DNA from: Vandiemenella viatica
Taxonomy: Eukaryota; Arthropoda; Insecta; Orthoptera; Morabidae
Direction: 5' to 3'
Length of the DNA stretch: 64,000 nt
NCBI GenBank assembly: GCA_031002005.1
Contig: JARYHS010009186.1
Span: 256,213,199-256,277,198 of the forward strand
In this document: piece after piece, positions 53,276 through 63,744 of the stretch
How positions within the stretch are numbered: position 1 is the first letter of the stretch
Layout: each line of letters starts with the position of its first letter
Notes under the pieces: generated by a model
Seen by the model: the letters and a program-made list of their open reading frames with translations, nothing else
The model's database searches: none
Told to the model about the DNA's origin: nothing
Made by a program: the position numbers and the translations under genes

Positions 53276-54863
53276 TAAGGATTGCAATCCCGCAGTGTTT
53301 TCAATCCCGCGGGATCCGCGCGGGATTTGTGCCAATCCCGCGGGATCCGTGCGGGATTGGTACAAGCAGTTTTTTAACGCATATGTTTAAAACATAGTTA
53401 CTTAAAACGTTAATTAATTAAATTAATAATTCATTTTTAATGTTAAATGATAAAAATTAACAGTTTTGATTGGCAAAATGACATTAAAACTTTTTAGCTT
53501 GTCTTAAGTATTTCGAGGTTTTACATTTTTGTTTTTTAATCTAAATAAATAATAAAAATGGAAAATATTGTCTTCGGTCATATTATGTGCCTTACAACAC
53601 ATCACATAAGTTTAAAAATATGGTTTGCTTAGTGGCCAAGTTACCAGAGTTTTTTTTTTTTTTTTAATTCTAAATATACGTTCCATAACACCGAGAAAAG
53701 CATTCCATTTCACAAAGTGAAGTGAATATACTCTCTAAAGTGTAGACTTGGCTCAGAACAAGATCTCATAACTTTTTGTCACTGCATAAGCACGAGACTT
53801 GGCCTTTTTTTGCGTGATTCATTATTATGTCTCCTGATTCCTTGATTGATATTACAGTTGATTCAATGTTATTAAAAGAAACTACTCACCAACAAGTAAA
53901 CTGTTAAGTATTTCAGATTTACTTATGTGGTGTAACGACGTTTTTAGAGTGGAAATTATTATTTTTTAGTACGAAAGGAGACTTTCTCGTCTAATGATTG
54001 CAGTGAAGTCCTCATTGGTTGTATCTCCGGATTTCATTGCAAACACACGAAATTACACACGCGAGGAAGACAGCGGAGGCAGCCGTCGAAGTATGATGTT
54101 CCTACAACGCAATTCGTCGATAAACCCGTGAATACTTCATTATAACTTTTTTGCCTTTAGTCGAAATAATAACAAGGACAAGAGGGATTAATCGATAGCC
54201 TGAGCGGCACATGTAAGCAGGTGGCTTTCGTCAAAGAATCGCATTGAGACAGCGGCCAAAACAACAATAAGTCAAAGGATATACAATTTCCTTTTGAAAG
54301 CTGTTAAATAAATAGGTACGCGATCGTTAAAATTACGATAACATTAGTTTCATATCAAGGAATAATCCAATTTTAGCCGCAAATTAGGAAATTGTCACAA
54401 TTACTTAATCTGCAAATACAGAAAATGGGAATAATGAAACCGTGAATAAAAAGCTGTAACCGTGTAGTTCAGATAACGTGTGCGACACTTAAAAAATAAT
54501 TATATAGTTAGAAAATCATACTAAATACGCACCATAACTCAAATTACAGAAATGTGTACTCGAAACAAACGCAAGTTTTGATGGATACGTAAAAGTGTAT
54601 TTATTTACTTAGGAATGAAGAAGGTTGACAGAAACAAACGTTTGTTCACATGAGTCAAATGCCAACTGCATGGGTACAGGCAAACAGTGCAATACATCCG
54701 ACAGAGACCGAGTGGGGCAGCGAGTCAAGCAGACTGACACGCGTTTCCGCCGGATTTTGCGGATTGCGGATCCGCTTAATTTTGTGCGGGATCCGCTAGA
54801 CCGTCTAATGATGCGGGATCCCGCGGGATTGCGGGATCCCGCTTTGCTGGATTGCAATCCCTA
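53276..54863. mobile_element. Non-autonomous hAT element, TSD GTCGGAGC
   Basis: The ends are TAAGGATTGCAATCCCGC and (right, reverse complement) TAGGGATTGCAATCCAGC. Perfect 8-bp flanks gtcggagc lie at 53268-53275 and 54864-54871. Subterminal regions on both sides carry several palindromic GCGGGATCCCGC-like units. The 1.6-kb interior is AT-rich with no transposase. A tract at about 53620-53800 matches the long-TIR MITE at 23660-24180, and 54050-54100 resembles a Penelope end, so the interior is itself composite. Confidence 0.92.
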
Positions 54864-54871
54864 GTCGGAGC

Positions 54872-55620
54872 ACCTTATTTCCCTATAGATAACCGCATCA
54901 TCGGCAAACAATCGCAACCAGCATTTGACGTTGTCACCTAGATCGCTTATAAATATTAAGAAAAGAAGTGGTCCTATTACACTTCCTTGAGGAACGCCCG
55001 AAGTAACATTTATCTTAGAAGAGGCTTCCCCGTCAACAACGACATACTGTGATCGACCAGTTAAAAAATCACGTATCCACTCGCAAATCTGAGCCGAAAT
55101 ACCGTAAGCTCGAATCTTCGCTAAGAGTCGGTTGTGTGGCACAGAATCAAAAGCTTTCTGAAAATCCAAAAAAACTGCATCAACTTGCGAACCTGTCGTG
55201 GGAAAATAGGGCCAATTGTGTTTCACACGATCTCTTCTTCCGAAATCCGTGTTGACATGGTGTAAGTAACTCGTTCTCATATAGAAACTTCATTATGTTC
55301 GAGCATATGACATGTTCCAGAATTCTGCTGCAGACCGATGTTAGAGATATGGGTCGATAATTCCTAGGATCAAACCGATCTCCTTTCTTAAAAACGGGAA
55401 TTACCTGGGCTATTTTCCAGCTAGAAGGTACTTTTCTCTCTTCTAGTGATTTACGGAATATATCTGACAGAAATGGTTCAATATCCTCCGCGTATTCAGA
55501 AAATACTCTTACCGGTATACCATCGGGACCCGGCGCTTTACCCCACTTCAGGAGTTTTAATTGCTTTACAATTCCTACGCTATCAATTTCTATCGGACCC
55601 ATCTCTAATTCCACACGATG
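54872..55620 (-). pseudogene. LINE family 1 reverse transcriptase
   Basis: The RT blocks in order are 'LLKWGKAPGPDGIPVRV', 'WKIAQVIPVFKKGDRFDPRNYRPISLTSVCSRILEHVI', 'TPCQHGFRKKRSCETQL', after a frameshift near 55210 'VDAVFLDFQKAFDSVPHNRLL', 'YVVVDGEASSKINVTSGVPQGSVIGPLLFLIFISDLGD' and 'LRLFADDAVIYREI' with an intact FADD box. The enzyme would reverse-transcribe LINE RNA at the nicked target. The frameshift here and those upstream near 55640-55760 prevent a full product. Confidence 0.9.
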
Positions 55621-55758
55621 TGGTAAAGTGGGGATGTTTTCTATGTTTTCTTGCGTGAATCAATTTTGAATTCGATGTTAAATACGGTAGCCTTGTCGCG
55701 GCTGTCTTCAACCTTCCGTCCGTCTTTTATTAGAACTGGATTATTGTTCCCACTACAA

Positions 55759-56880
55759 CTAACTTTTTTTTACATATGACCAAAATTTCTTAGGGTTTTC
55801 AGTGAGGCTCTTAGAGAGAGAATTTTCACGAAAGTTATTAAATGCCTCTCGCATCGCATTCTTAATACGTCCCCTTATCTCCTCTAACTTATCTAAATCA
55901 GTCCGATGCATCGTCCTTTTTGATCGTGCATGTATCTTCCTTTGCTTCTTGAGTAACCTTTTAACCTCCCGCGTGTACCATGGGGGATCGTTCTCTTCCC
56001 TGATTGTCCGTTTCGGTATATGCAAGTTCATACCTTCCCCGAGTATATGTAGGAATCGATGCCACCTCTCTTCAACGGTGCCTCCTGCTGCTAAGAAGGT
56101 GTGGTAATTATCCCTCAAATACTCTCTAAAACACTCTTTTGAAGCCTTTTCGAATCTGTAAACGATCCTCTCTTTTCTCTTTCTGCGCGTGGTTGTTAGT
56201 TTTACTGTAGCAATTACAGCTTTGTGATCACTTATTCCTGCGGTGGTAGAAATATCCGTGAATAGTTCGGGCCTATTTGTAACAACTATATCTAAAATAT
56301 TTTCGTTACCGTTGAGGCATCGCGTTGGTTCAGTTACGAGCTGTTCAAGATGGTGATCTGAGAAGAGGTCTAGAATGATTTCGCAAGCTGCTTTATCCCT
56401 GCCCCCAGTAACGTGAACGTAATTAGTCCAGTCGATATCTGGCAAGTTAAAGTCACCTCCTAGCATTATTGCATGGTCCGGAAATTGCCGTGCTATATTA
56501 TTTACATTATTTCTCAAGGCTTCGGCAATATTTACGCTCGCATCGGGTGGACGATAGAACGAGCCTATCACAAGTTTTGTCCTAGCTACGTTGAGCTTGA
56601 TCCATATGATTTCGCAGACAGTATGGATATCAATTTCGGAACATGGGAGGTACTTACTAACAGCTATAAATACACCACCTCCTTGGGAATGCAACCTATC
56701 CTTACGGAAAATATTCATGTTACTATTAAAAATTTCGGCGGAACTTATATCCGGTTTTAACCAACTTTCTGTGCCTATTACGATATCAGCATCTGTACTA
56801 CGAATAACGTTTTCGAGTTCAGGCTGTTTATTACAAACACTTCTGCAGTTAACTACTAGAAATTTTAATGTTCGGGATTC
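55759..56880 (-). pseudogene. LINE family 1 endonuclease (EEP/AP-like) domain
   Basis: The frame is open for over 1 kb. It runs 'LKFLVVNCRSVCNKQPELEN' (N-terminal strand with conserved N), 'TDADIVIGTESWL' (catalytic E), 'GGGVFIAVSK', 'VIGSFYRPPDAS', 'MLGGDFNLPDIDW' (GDFN), 'NILDIVVTNRPELF', 'ISDHKAVIATV' (SDH), and the linker 'LTENPKKFWSYVKK'. All key endonuclease motifs are visible, so this part is the best preserved of the element. The frame is lost at 55759 by one extra A in a run of A. This domain nicks target DNA in CR1/Jockey-type LINEs. Confidence 0.92.
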
Positions 56881-56919
56881 TTTTAAGCTACCCCTAACAC
56901 GCGGTGCTGAATTTATCTT

Positions 56920-57172
56920 TTTTTTTTTTAATTTTATTTTAATGGCTTTTGGCAGCTGAGGCCATACAGCCAGCTCAATGTGTTATATTAAAGCTTCCAG
57001 TGAATCAGTTAAATCCAGTGTTTATATAGTCTTCAAAGTGCGGACGCCACAGGACGGACAGGACACACACAGACACACAACACTTAACATCCATGCCCGC
57101 GGCCGGATTCGAACCGGCGACCTTCGGCACGTGGAGCTAGCACTCTAGCCCCTACGCTACCGAGGCCGGCAG
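56920..57172 (-). repeat. SINE group D, full length, in LINE family 1
   Basis: On the minus strand the head 'ccggcctcggtagcgtaggg' and B box 'gccggttcgaatccggcc' are intact. The body ends 'cattgagctggctgtatggc' and then an A-rich tail. The flanks gaatttatctt (56909-56919) and gattttatctt (57173-57183) match 10 of 11. Excising it joins LINE codons 'EEEIQLRTAKIK' to 'NSAPRVRGSLKES' without a stop. Confidence 0.9.
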
Positions 57173-57640
57173 GATTTTATCTTGGCTGTCCGCAACTGAA
57201 TTTCCTCCTCAGGGTCATCCTCCATCGAGACTTGTAGTGTAATGTAGGAAATTCAGTGATCTGAAGTACCATTAACTTAGCACGTGCTCCTCTTCGGCTC
57301 CGGCTCTAGTTCTTTAGCTCAGTTTCACGTTTTTCAATTCCTTCCGGTTCTTACATTTGTGACTGTATTCTTATAACTGTCAATATCCGTATTTAGCTCA
57401 ATTTGTTGACAAAGAACTAAATAGTTTTGGTCACCAATCTTCTTTTTGTTGCGATCCTGAAAAATTTCCTATTTCAGTTCCAAAGCTTCGGCAGTTCTTT
57501 TAAAGAATTGGAAATTTCACCCAAATTTGAATTTTCGGTACACTTTTCATATTCAATACACAGTAATTGACCTCAAAAAATGATAATATAAATATCAAGT
57601 AATAACGCAGTCACCAAAAACAATAACATACACAGAACAG

Positions 57641-57877
57641 CTACAAGTTTACAACTGATGTTGAGAACATTGTTATCAACTTTCCCACAGACGCTACAAC
57701 AAGGTCTCCAACATTAGACTCCGACCACCAAATATCAAAACTGTTTGGTCTTACTTCAACCAAAACCTCAACTTGAATCTCAACCACCAACCTGCCCACA
57801 GACGTTCAACTTAGTCTTCAACGCGGCAAGTTGACGACAAGGTTGACAACCAAATTGATCGTCTGTGGGCCCCTTAA
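57641..57877. other. Unassigned DNA, possible small MITE
   Basis: 'cccacagacgctacaac' at about 57684 and 'gatcgtctgtggg' at about 57859 could be the ends of a short inverted-repeat element, with a third 'cccacagacgttcaac' at 57795. No TSD is clear. Confidence 0.3.
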
Positions 57878-59034
57878 GGCTGGCTGTCCAGTTGACGCGT
57901 ATTTGCGCAAAAAATGGTCGCGCGAATACGCCTGTATACGCGCGGACGGGTCGCTCCAATCCAAACACAGAGGATGCGATGTGACTCCGTCCACTGCGAG
58001 CGCTCGAGTCGCGCGAACATATGCGAGGACGACGAGTTTTGAGATAGTCTGCATTAGCGCGACAGACACGGAGAAACTGATTGTTCCTGTTGAAGAAATA
58101 GCGCCTTTGTCGACAAAAAATTACGACAGTACCACCAGAGCAATGTTCAGATGGAACTGAGGGAAGAAATTGAAGTTAAAATGAATCTTCCACATCCAAT
58201 CCGGCGGTACACCCGTGAAGACTACATTGCCATCTTCCACATAGTTAGTTATATTATTTGTCCATTTATTTAAAGAAATTACGATATTATTTACCTATTA
58301 TTTTTTACTTAGTTTAAGCATTTATAGCATACATTACACATTAAAATTATATTTCTTACGGTTTTTTTAAAAATATAAAATTAGAAAACTACTCAACATA
58401 TTGCATAACATTACGAAACAAATCGTACTTAATTAATTACGGCGTAATTCATTTACCCAATTTTATCATAATTCCTTTCCTCGAATTTAGCTAACTTCGG
58501 CTTTGAGATGGTTGTTTCAGGTGCCCTTTCGAATTATTTGTTTTTTTTCTTTTAACATTAAACTATTTGTAAATATCCCGGTATATTTTCAAAAGACAGT
58601 TAAATAATGAATCCATTTTAAGATTAAATTGAATTAACAACGCGTATCCTCAGGCGTAGATCTTTTGACTAAGATCCTCATATAGCTAACCCAAAACATG
58701 GAAAAATTGTGAACACATATTTTCTCTTTTCGAATCAATAAAGATGAAGTATTAGCTTTTGATAACTCGTGTCTTATTATAGTTACGTACATATATAGTA
58801 TTATTCATCCATTCTTCTTTCCTTTTCTCAAGTCTTTTCCTGTCCAGAATTAGTGATTCTTATCCGAATAATTGCAAAAATTCAGAAAAAGGCATTACTA
58901 CAGGTCTTTCCGGCGCAAGCTGCATCTGGCGCCAGAGTCGCGCGAATATCCTTTCAGTGGACGGGGTGTTTTCGCGCCAATACAGTTCGCGCGAGCATTG
59001 TCCTCGCGAATATGCGTCCACTGGGCGGTCAACC
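57878..59034. mobile_element. PIF/Harbinger-like element, TSD TAA
   Basis: The left end GGCTGGCTGTCCAGTTGACG and the right end (reverse complement) GGTTGACCGCCCAGTGGACG start an imperfect inverted repeat with CG-rich tracts (CGCGCGAATA) on both sides. TAA flanks at 57875-57877 and 59035-59037. No transposase is recognisable; an open stretch at 57831-58160 gives 'LIVPVEEIAPLSTKNYDSTT', which I do not recognise. TAA suggests PIF/Harbinger. Confidence 0.7.
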
Positions 59035-59130
59035 TAAGCTCGGTATCCAACCCGAATATTGGTTGGCCTCTCCCGAAGGCGGTAACTTACCTCGTATTGG
59101 AGGTAAGGCGTCCAGTTCCTTTCCTCCTTA

Positions 59131-59663
59131 GGGGCCATCCACAAATTACGTCACACGAATTTCACGATTTTTGGACCCCTCCCTCCCCCCATGTCACAGG
59201 TTGTCACATTTGTGGGACCGACCCCCCCCCCCCCCCCTCCCCTGGTGTGGCGTCACATATTTTGCCATTTGAAATTTATAAATTAAAACAGCACTTCCAA
59301 AATGATTTATGTATTTCTAGTTAAAAAATCATATCAACAATAAACATTTAAGAAAATATAAAAAACATAAAAATCGAATTAATGATACAAAACTGAGTCA
59401 TCATGTGTCTATGGATTTTGAACCCATTGCTGGATACTGTTTATATTGGCATAATAGTCACTTCATTCTTGATTTCGATAGTGTTGGGAACATTCGATGT
59501 GTCAACATTATCTTCGTCTTCCGCCATAAGCGATACAAATTATGCATGTAATATCACAAAATTTATGCCACGTTCCCCCCTCCCCCCTTGTCACACGATG
59601 TCACACTTTGTTGACCCCCTCCCCCCCCCCCCTGAAGGTGTGACGTAATTTATGGATGGTCCC
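59131..59663. mobile_element. TTA-flanked TIR element (family Z1), complete
   Basis: The ends are GGGGCCATCCACAAATTACG and (right, reverse complement) GGGACCATCCATAAATTACG, both followed by TCACAC. TTA flanks at 59128-59130 and 59664-59666. C-rich subterminal tracts lie inside each end. The 533-bp copy is the inverted homologue of 1-488. No transposase. Confidence 0.88.
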
Positions 59664-59666
59664 TTA

Positions 59667-60260
59667 CCTCATCTGGCATGGAATCCGAACCACGGAAGCG
59701 TGCTGGCGGCTGGCGTACGTCACATGTGCCAGCGGTGAAGGTCGGGTTAGCGGGAATCGAACCGGATACCATTCGATCTCCTGTCAGACGCCTAAAGGGG
59801 GCGTCCATTAATTACGTGAGGTAAAATAGGGAGGTGGGTTCTGCGAAATCTCACCAATCTCACGAAGGGGGAGGGGCGATCGACGGAAATCTCACGTGAG
59901 GTTGTGAATCTCGTGGTCCTTGAGCGACCGGGATATCGACTTCAGGGTGGCGGGGAGATAAGGAGTCTACAAACGACGCGGATAACGCCTTTGTGGAGAG
60001 TATAACCACCGACGGAAGCAGGAGAGCTAAAAAAAAAGGTCTCCAAAAAAACTACGTGGTCAATCAGAAGGGAGGGGGGGGGGGAATCCCGTCAAAAACT
60101 CACGTCATCTTGGAAAAGGGGGTGGGGTGTTTCCAACCAGATCTCACCAAATCTCGCCGAAGGGGGAGGGTCAGGAATTCCGGAAAAACACCTCACGTAA
60201 TTAATGTACGCCCCCAAACCACTGAGCGAGCAGACCGATTCCTTGTCGGTATTCACGTAC
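59667..60260 (-). repeat. SINE group C, split by a Z2 element
   Basis: On the minus strand the tRNA-like head lies at about 60216-60250 ('ctgctcgctcagtggttt'). The rest of the head and body lies at 59667-59796 ('aggcgtctgacaggagatcg', 'ggttcgattcccg', 'gtggttcggattcc'). Comparison with 51242-51537 shows that the Z2 element 59797-60215 sits in the middle of the tRNA-like head. Confidence 0.82.
59797..60215. mobile_element. TIR element family Z2, inserted in SINE group C, TSD AAA
   Basis: The ends are GGGGGCGTCCATTAATTACG and (right, reverse complement) GGGGGCGTACATTAATTACG. Flanks AAA/AAA (59794-59796, 60216-60218): removing the element and one AAA gives 'cctaaaccactg', the same length as 'ccttaaccactg' in the intact SINE at 51511-51522. 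The inside is G-rich with repeated 'aatctcac' motifs and no transposase. Confidence 0.88.
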
Positions 60261-60592
60261 AGTAGTAATAATACTCCTGCAGACGCCGACGGTGCAAGTG
60301 GCGCGCCACCGCGTGTATCGACCGCACCCTACGTAACAAGTGGGCCGGCGGCCACGGGCCCTCAGTCACCACGCGGATAAACAACCATCAATACACAACA
60401 CGCCTGACAGCGTCCTCAAAACAATTCCCATCGACGGACCTTTCCGAGAAACAGAAAACTCGTAATTAAGGCATCTGCAGTCGTTCGAAGTATTTGTTCC
60501 AGATTCCGGAATACTTTTGCACGACGTACTGCCGCTTTAGTAGCTTTAATACGAGCTGAGCTCTTTGTTGTTGATGATTCTTCGTGGCAGGA

Positions 60593-60688
60593 CAGGACCG
60601 GCGCTAGGAATTTCGGGCCCGGGGTAAGATGGCCGTCCTTTTTTTTGTACCTGCTTACCCCCCCCCCCCTCCCCCAACGCCAGCCCTG
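60593..60688. mobile_element. hAT MITE, TSD TGGCAGGA
   Basis: The left end is CAGGACCGGCGCTAGGAATT and the right end, reverse complement, CAGGGCTGGCGTTGGGGG. Perfect 8-bp flanks tggcagga lie at 60585-60592 and 60689-60696. At 96 bp it is a very short member of the family at 62784-62963. Confidence 0.9.
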
Positions 60689-60766
60689 TGGCAGGACAAA
60701 GCTGTTCCTATCTTATTTTCATATTCGCGCATACTTGTCGAGTCTTAATACATTGAAAGTTCTTTA

Positions 60767-61060
60767 GGGGGCATCCGTAAATTACGTGAGGTTTTTTTCA
60801 GGATTTCCGGACCCCCCCCCCTTTTCTGGTCAGACTTTGTGAGATCTGGTCCGACTCCCCCCCTTCTGGTGAGATTTCGTCCGACCCCCCCCCCTTTGGT
60901 GACATCTGGTCCGCGATACCCCTCCCCTCACTAGAAACCACCCTTGATACTTTTTTTTAGGTCTCATCCTTCCAAATCCAGTTACACCCCCACTTTTCGA
61001 CGAAATATCCGTGATATTTCCGTTAACCCCCCCTCCCCACGTAATTTATGGTCGCTCCTT
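60767..61060. mobile_element. TIR element family Z2, diverged
   Basis: The left end GGGGGCATCCGTAAATTACG is followed by TGAGG. The right end (reverse complement) is AGGAGCGACCATAAATTACG. Interior tracts match the inverse of 24841-25126. TTA occurs on both sides within 1-2 bases, but the exact duplication is unclear. Confidence 0.75.
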
Positions 61061-61609
61061 TATCTGTCTTGAAATATGTGAAATAATAATAGCGTTTTGT
61101 TTGCCAACCTTCTTCACAAAGCGACGTAAGAAGCTAGAAACGATCGGTTACATCAAACACGACAGTCAGCAAGTGTTCAGTTCTGGGATGGCAAGTGTCA
61201 GGATGTGCTTGGAGCACCGGGACCTAGACGACGAGCATGCCTGCCCTCACGTCCAGCGTCGAGCCACTGTCACGTCAGAATCCCCCACAAATCTGGTTAC
61301 CAGCCAAATGCAGACTCATACAGAGACCCCCTCTGAAACTCTGTGACACGAGTACGCGGCATCTCCGTGTCCTTCACCGGTGTCAAATTCTAAATGCATC
61401 ATCCCTGCTGCGCCACTCAGTCGCGCCTGCGAAATTAATTTCCCGCTGACGTCAAGTTTGTAGCATTGAAAATCAAACAAAATCAGTCTAAGAATAGGCA
61501 ATCTAATCTCAAAGAGTTTGTTTTAGGTCCCTATTTCATTGTAATAAAGTCGTACTTGGCGCACATTTCGCTATACCTGGCCAATGGTCGCTCCCGCGCA
61601 GCCCCACAC
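61061..61609. other. Unassigned DNA
   Basis: A GC-richer part (61190-61440) carries overlapping short frames without motifs. Confidence 0.35.
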
Positions 61610-62321
61610 AAAAACTTAAAGATATGGTTCATAAGCAACTAAGTAGCCTATGTGAATCGGAAGAACAAGTTGCTTCAGCTAGCTTTTCACACGAACATCA
61701 CTTCTGGAAACATCACAAAGAAAAAGAAAACGCACGGTAGTGACAAACTCTCTACTTGCCAAACACTGTAACGTCTCTAAAAAGCAATCCATTTACAGAA
61801 TGGGAAGAAATGAAACTTATATTTCCTTGTCTGTATAAATATGCACAACAGTATCTTATTGTTGTAGCAACGTCAGTATTGAGTGAATGTTTGTTTTCTA
61901 ATGCGGGTGAAACAATGACAAACAAAAGAAACAAGCTGTCCCTAAAATATTTGGAACAATTGCTTTTTTGGGAAACCTTCCAAAAGCGAACTTTTTAAAA
62001 GTGTTAAAACTATAATAAATAAATATTTAAAGATAAGACAAACACCTTCAATGTTTGCTAAAAATGTGAGCTTTATTTTAATTTTAATAAATAAATAAAA
62101 ATGTTTATTGAGTGTTATTTAATTTTATTACACTAGGCAAATAAAATAAATAATTTAGCAACATGTCACGTATATTTTTATATTTCGACATTAATTAAAA
62201 AGGTATCGATATGAGTAAGTATCGATACTTTTGCAGCACTCATATGAGTAAGTATCATAATACATTTTGAGTACTACTCATTTAAGTAGGTATCGATACT
62301 TTGATGGTATCTGAACCCTTA
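61610..62321 (+). pseudogene. hAT transposase C-terminus with right end
   Basis: Broken plus-strand frames give 'SASFSHEHHFWKHHKEKE' and, in 61756-61998, 'FPCLYKYAQQYLIVVATSVLSECLFSNAGETMTNKRNKL', the dimerisation block of Ac-like hAT transposases (ATSxxSExxFSxAGxxxxxxR). The 3' non-coding part has repeated GTATCGATAC palindromes (62200-62300) and ends 'ggtatctgaacccttac', a hAT-like terminal sequence. No matching left end was found in the window upstream. The catalytic part is missing or decayed. Confidence 0.8.
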
Positions 62322-62775
62322 CATACCCCACAAGACCTAACAACAACACTAAACACGAGCAACGCTAATGCACTCTGGTGGCCGTTTTACTTGTCACAAA
62401 GAATTGCAGCTCTAATTATTTACATACCCGTCAATGATGTTTATGTGTAAGCAGTTACATTGACATACGACCACCTAATCTGGGTGATTTTTTTTTTTTT
62501 TCAACATCTGTAGATGGTAGCATGTGCTCGGTTATTAACGGCAAATACGATCATGCCCTTTTTTCCCCTCTTTTGGCTTTTGGTCTATGATTTTCGCCAA
62601 CTCATAATGAAGCGGAGTCATGCGAGGGTTCTAATTCTTCTGGCCACTAGGGCTACCATTGCTTTTTATTCTAGTGAGGACGATCGTGCGAAGTGTTAGT
62701 TAGTCAACCAGTTAGTGAGGTTGGCAAAATTCATATGAAGCTGAATTTTTTAAAACATTTCGTCTGAATCCAGGA
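62322..62775. other. Unassigned DNA
   Basis: No recognised feature. Confidence 0.4.
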
Positions 62776-62783
62776 GGAACTGG

Positions 62784-62963
62784 CAGGGCCGGCGCTAGGA
62801 TTTTGGGGCCCGGGGTAAGCGTTCTTAGCAGTCACGAAACCAGTCGGGGGCCCTTGGCCAGTTCATCGGATAGGGCCCTGGGCGACCTTTTTTAATTGCC
62901 CGGGTACATTTTACCCGCTTACCCCCCCCCCCCCGTCCCGTCCCAACCCTTACGCCGGCCTTG
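62784..62963. mobile_element. hAT MITE, TSD GGAACTGG
   Basis: The left end is CAGGGCCGGCGCTAGGATTT and the right end, reverse complement, CAAGGCCGGCGTAAGGG. Perfect flanks ggaactgg lie at 62776-62783 and 62964-62971. The 180-bp interior is GC-rich with a C run and no coding capacity. It is the same family as 60593-60688. Confidence 0.93.
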
Positions 62964-63179
62964 GGAACTGGTTGATTTTCTTGTAAATCTGATGATTCTG
63001 ATTTTGTAAGAGGTTAATGATTTTTCCCGGGAACTAACTGAGACGTTTCCTAAGCGCCTCTAGAAGTGGGTGCGTTGTGTTTGGTACCTGGAACGAAAGA
63101 ACATGAAATCTGAATACGTTGCTCTGCCAGTCGCTTGAATGCTGTAACAACCATCACCGAGTCTCCTCTTCAGTGTTGT

Positions 63180-63320
63180 AGCATTCGGGAGGGCGAGAGT
63201 TCGAATCCCAATCCAGTCATCCAGATTTCGGGTCTCTAAATTATTGGAGACAAATTCCGGGATGGTTTCTTCAAAAGGCCGTGGTCAAATCCCTTTCCGT
63301 TGCTTGCTCCCAGTTCTTAT
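63180..63320 (+). repeat. SINE group A/B fragment
   Basis: It begins inside the tRNA head ('gcattcgggagggcg'), with B box 'gttcgaatccc', then a diverged core ('catccagatttcgggtctct') and the start of the tail region. It is truncated by or next to the following full SINE. Confidence 0.7.
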
Positions 63321-63336
63321 ATTAAGTTCAGAGAAA

Positions 63337-63586
63337 CCGAGCGTGCTGGGTGAGCGGTTAACGTTCTGACCTCGCATTCGGGAGGACGCGGGTTTGAATC
63401 CCCGTCCAGGCATCCAGATTTGGGTTTTCCACGGTTTTTTCCAAATCACTCCAGGAGAATGCCTGGATGCGTCCTTCAAAAAGGCCATGGCCGAATTCCT
63501 TCCCGTTCCTTGTCCCCAGCCCCATTCCGCCTCTTATGACCTTAGCCGTCGACAAGGCGTAAAGCAATAAAAATAAAATTAAAATA
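63337..63586 (+). repeat. SINE group A, full length, TSD AAGTTCAGAGAAA
   Basis: This copy has an A box 'ctgggtgagcggtta', B box variant 'ggtttgaatcc', the core, the 3' hairpin region 'cgcctcttatgacc ... gacaaggcg' and an A-rich tail. The 13-bp flanks 63324-63336 and 63587-63599 are identical. Confidence 0.93.
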
Positions 63587-63744
63587 AAGTTCAGAGAAAA
63601 CCATGGTTTCTTACGTATATTGGTTGTATTGCTGCATAATGCATTCATGTGTAGACATTTTTGTTCCTTTCGTGTAAGATATCCATTTCTCCTTTTCATT
63701 GAGATGAAACCGTTCCATGGTAGCTAAGTACCTATGAATTACTA

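Larger units (their letters stand above)
52487..57640 (-). mobile_element. CR1-like LINE (family 1), longest copy, twice interrupted
   Basis: The minus-strand element contains a 5' region (to about 57640, limit uncertain), endonuclease (55759-56880), reverse transcriptase (54872-55620), ORF2 C-terminus (52677-53267), a 3' UTR and a tail of GTAGAT repeats (about 52489-52516). A hAT element (53276-54863) splits the RT from the C-terminus, and a group D SINE (56920-57172) lies upstream of the endonuclease. Without the two inserts it would be about 3.3 kb. The same family occurs at 44642-45570. Confidence 0.88.

Noticed and set aside
59131..59663. Firm assignment of Z1/Z2 to the Zator superfamily
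   Set aside because: The 3-bp TSD and G-rich ends fit, but no transposase is present and other 3-bp superfamilies cannot be excluded.
60840..60905. C/G runs considered as G-quadruplex or telomere-like sequence
   Set aside because: They lie at fixed positions inside Z1/Z2 elements and do not form a telomeric unit. Quadruplex formation was not testable here.
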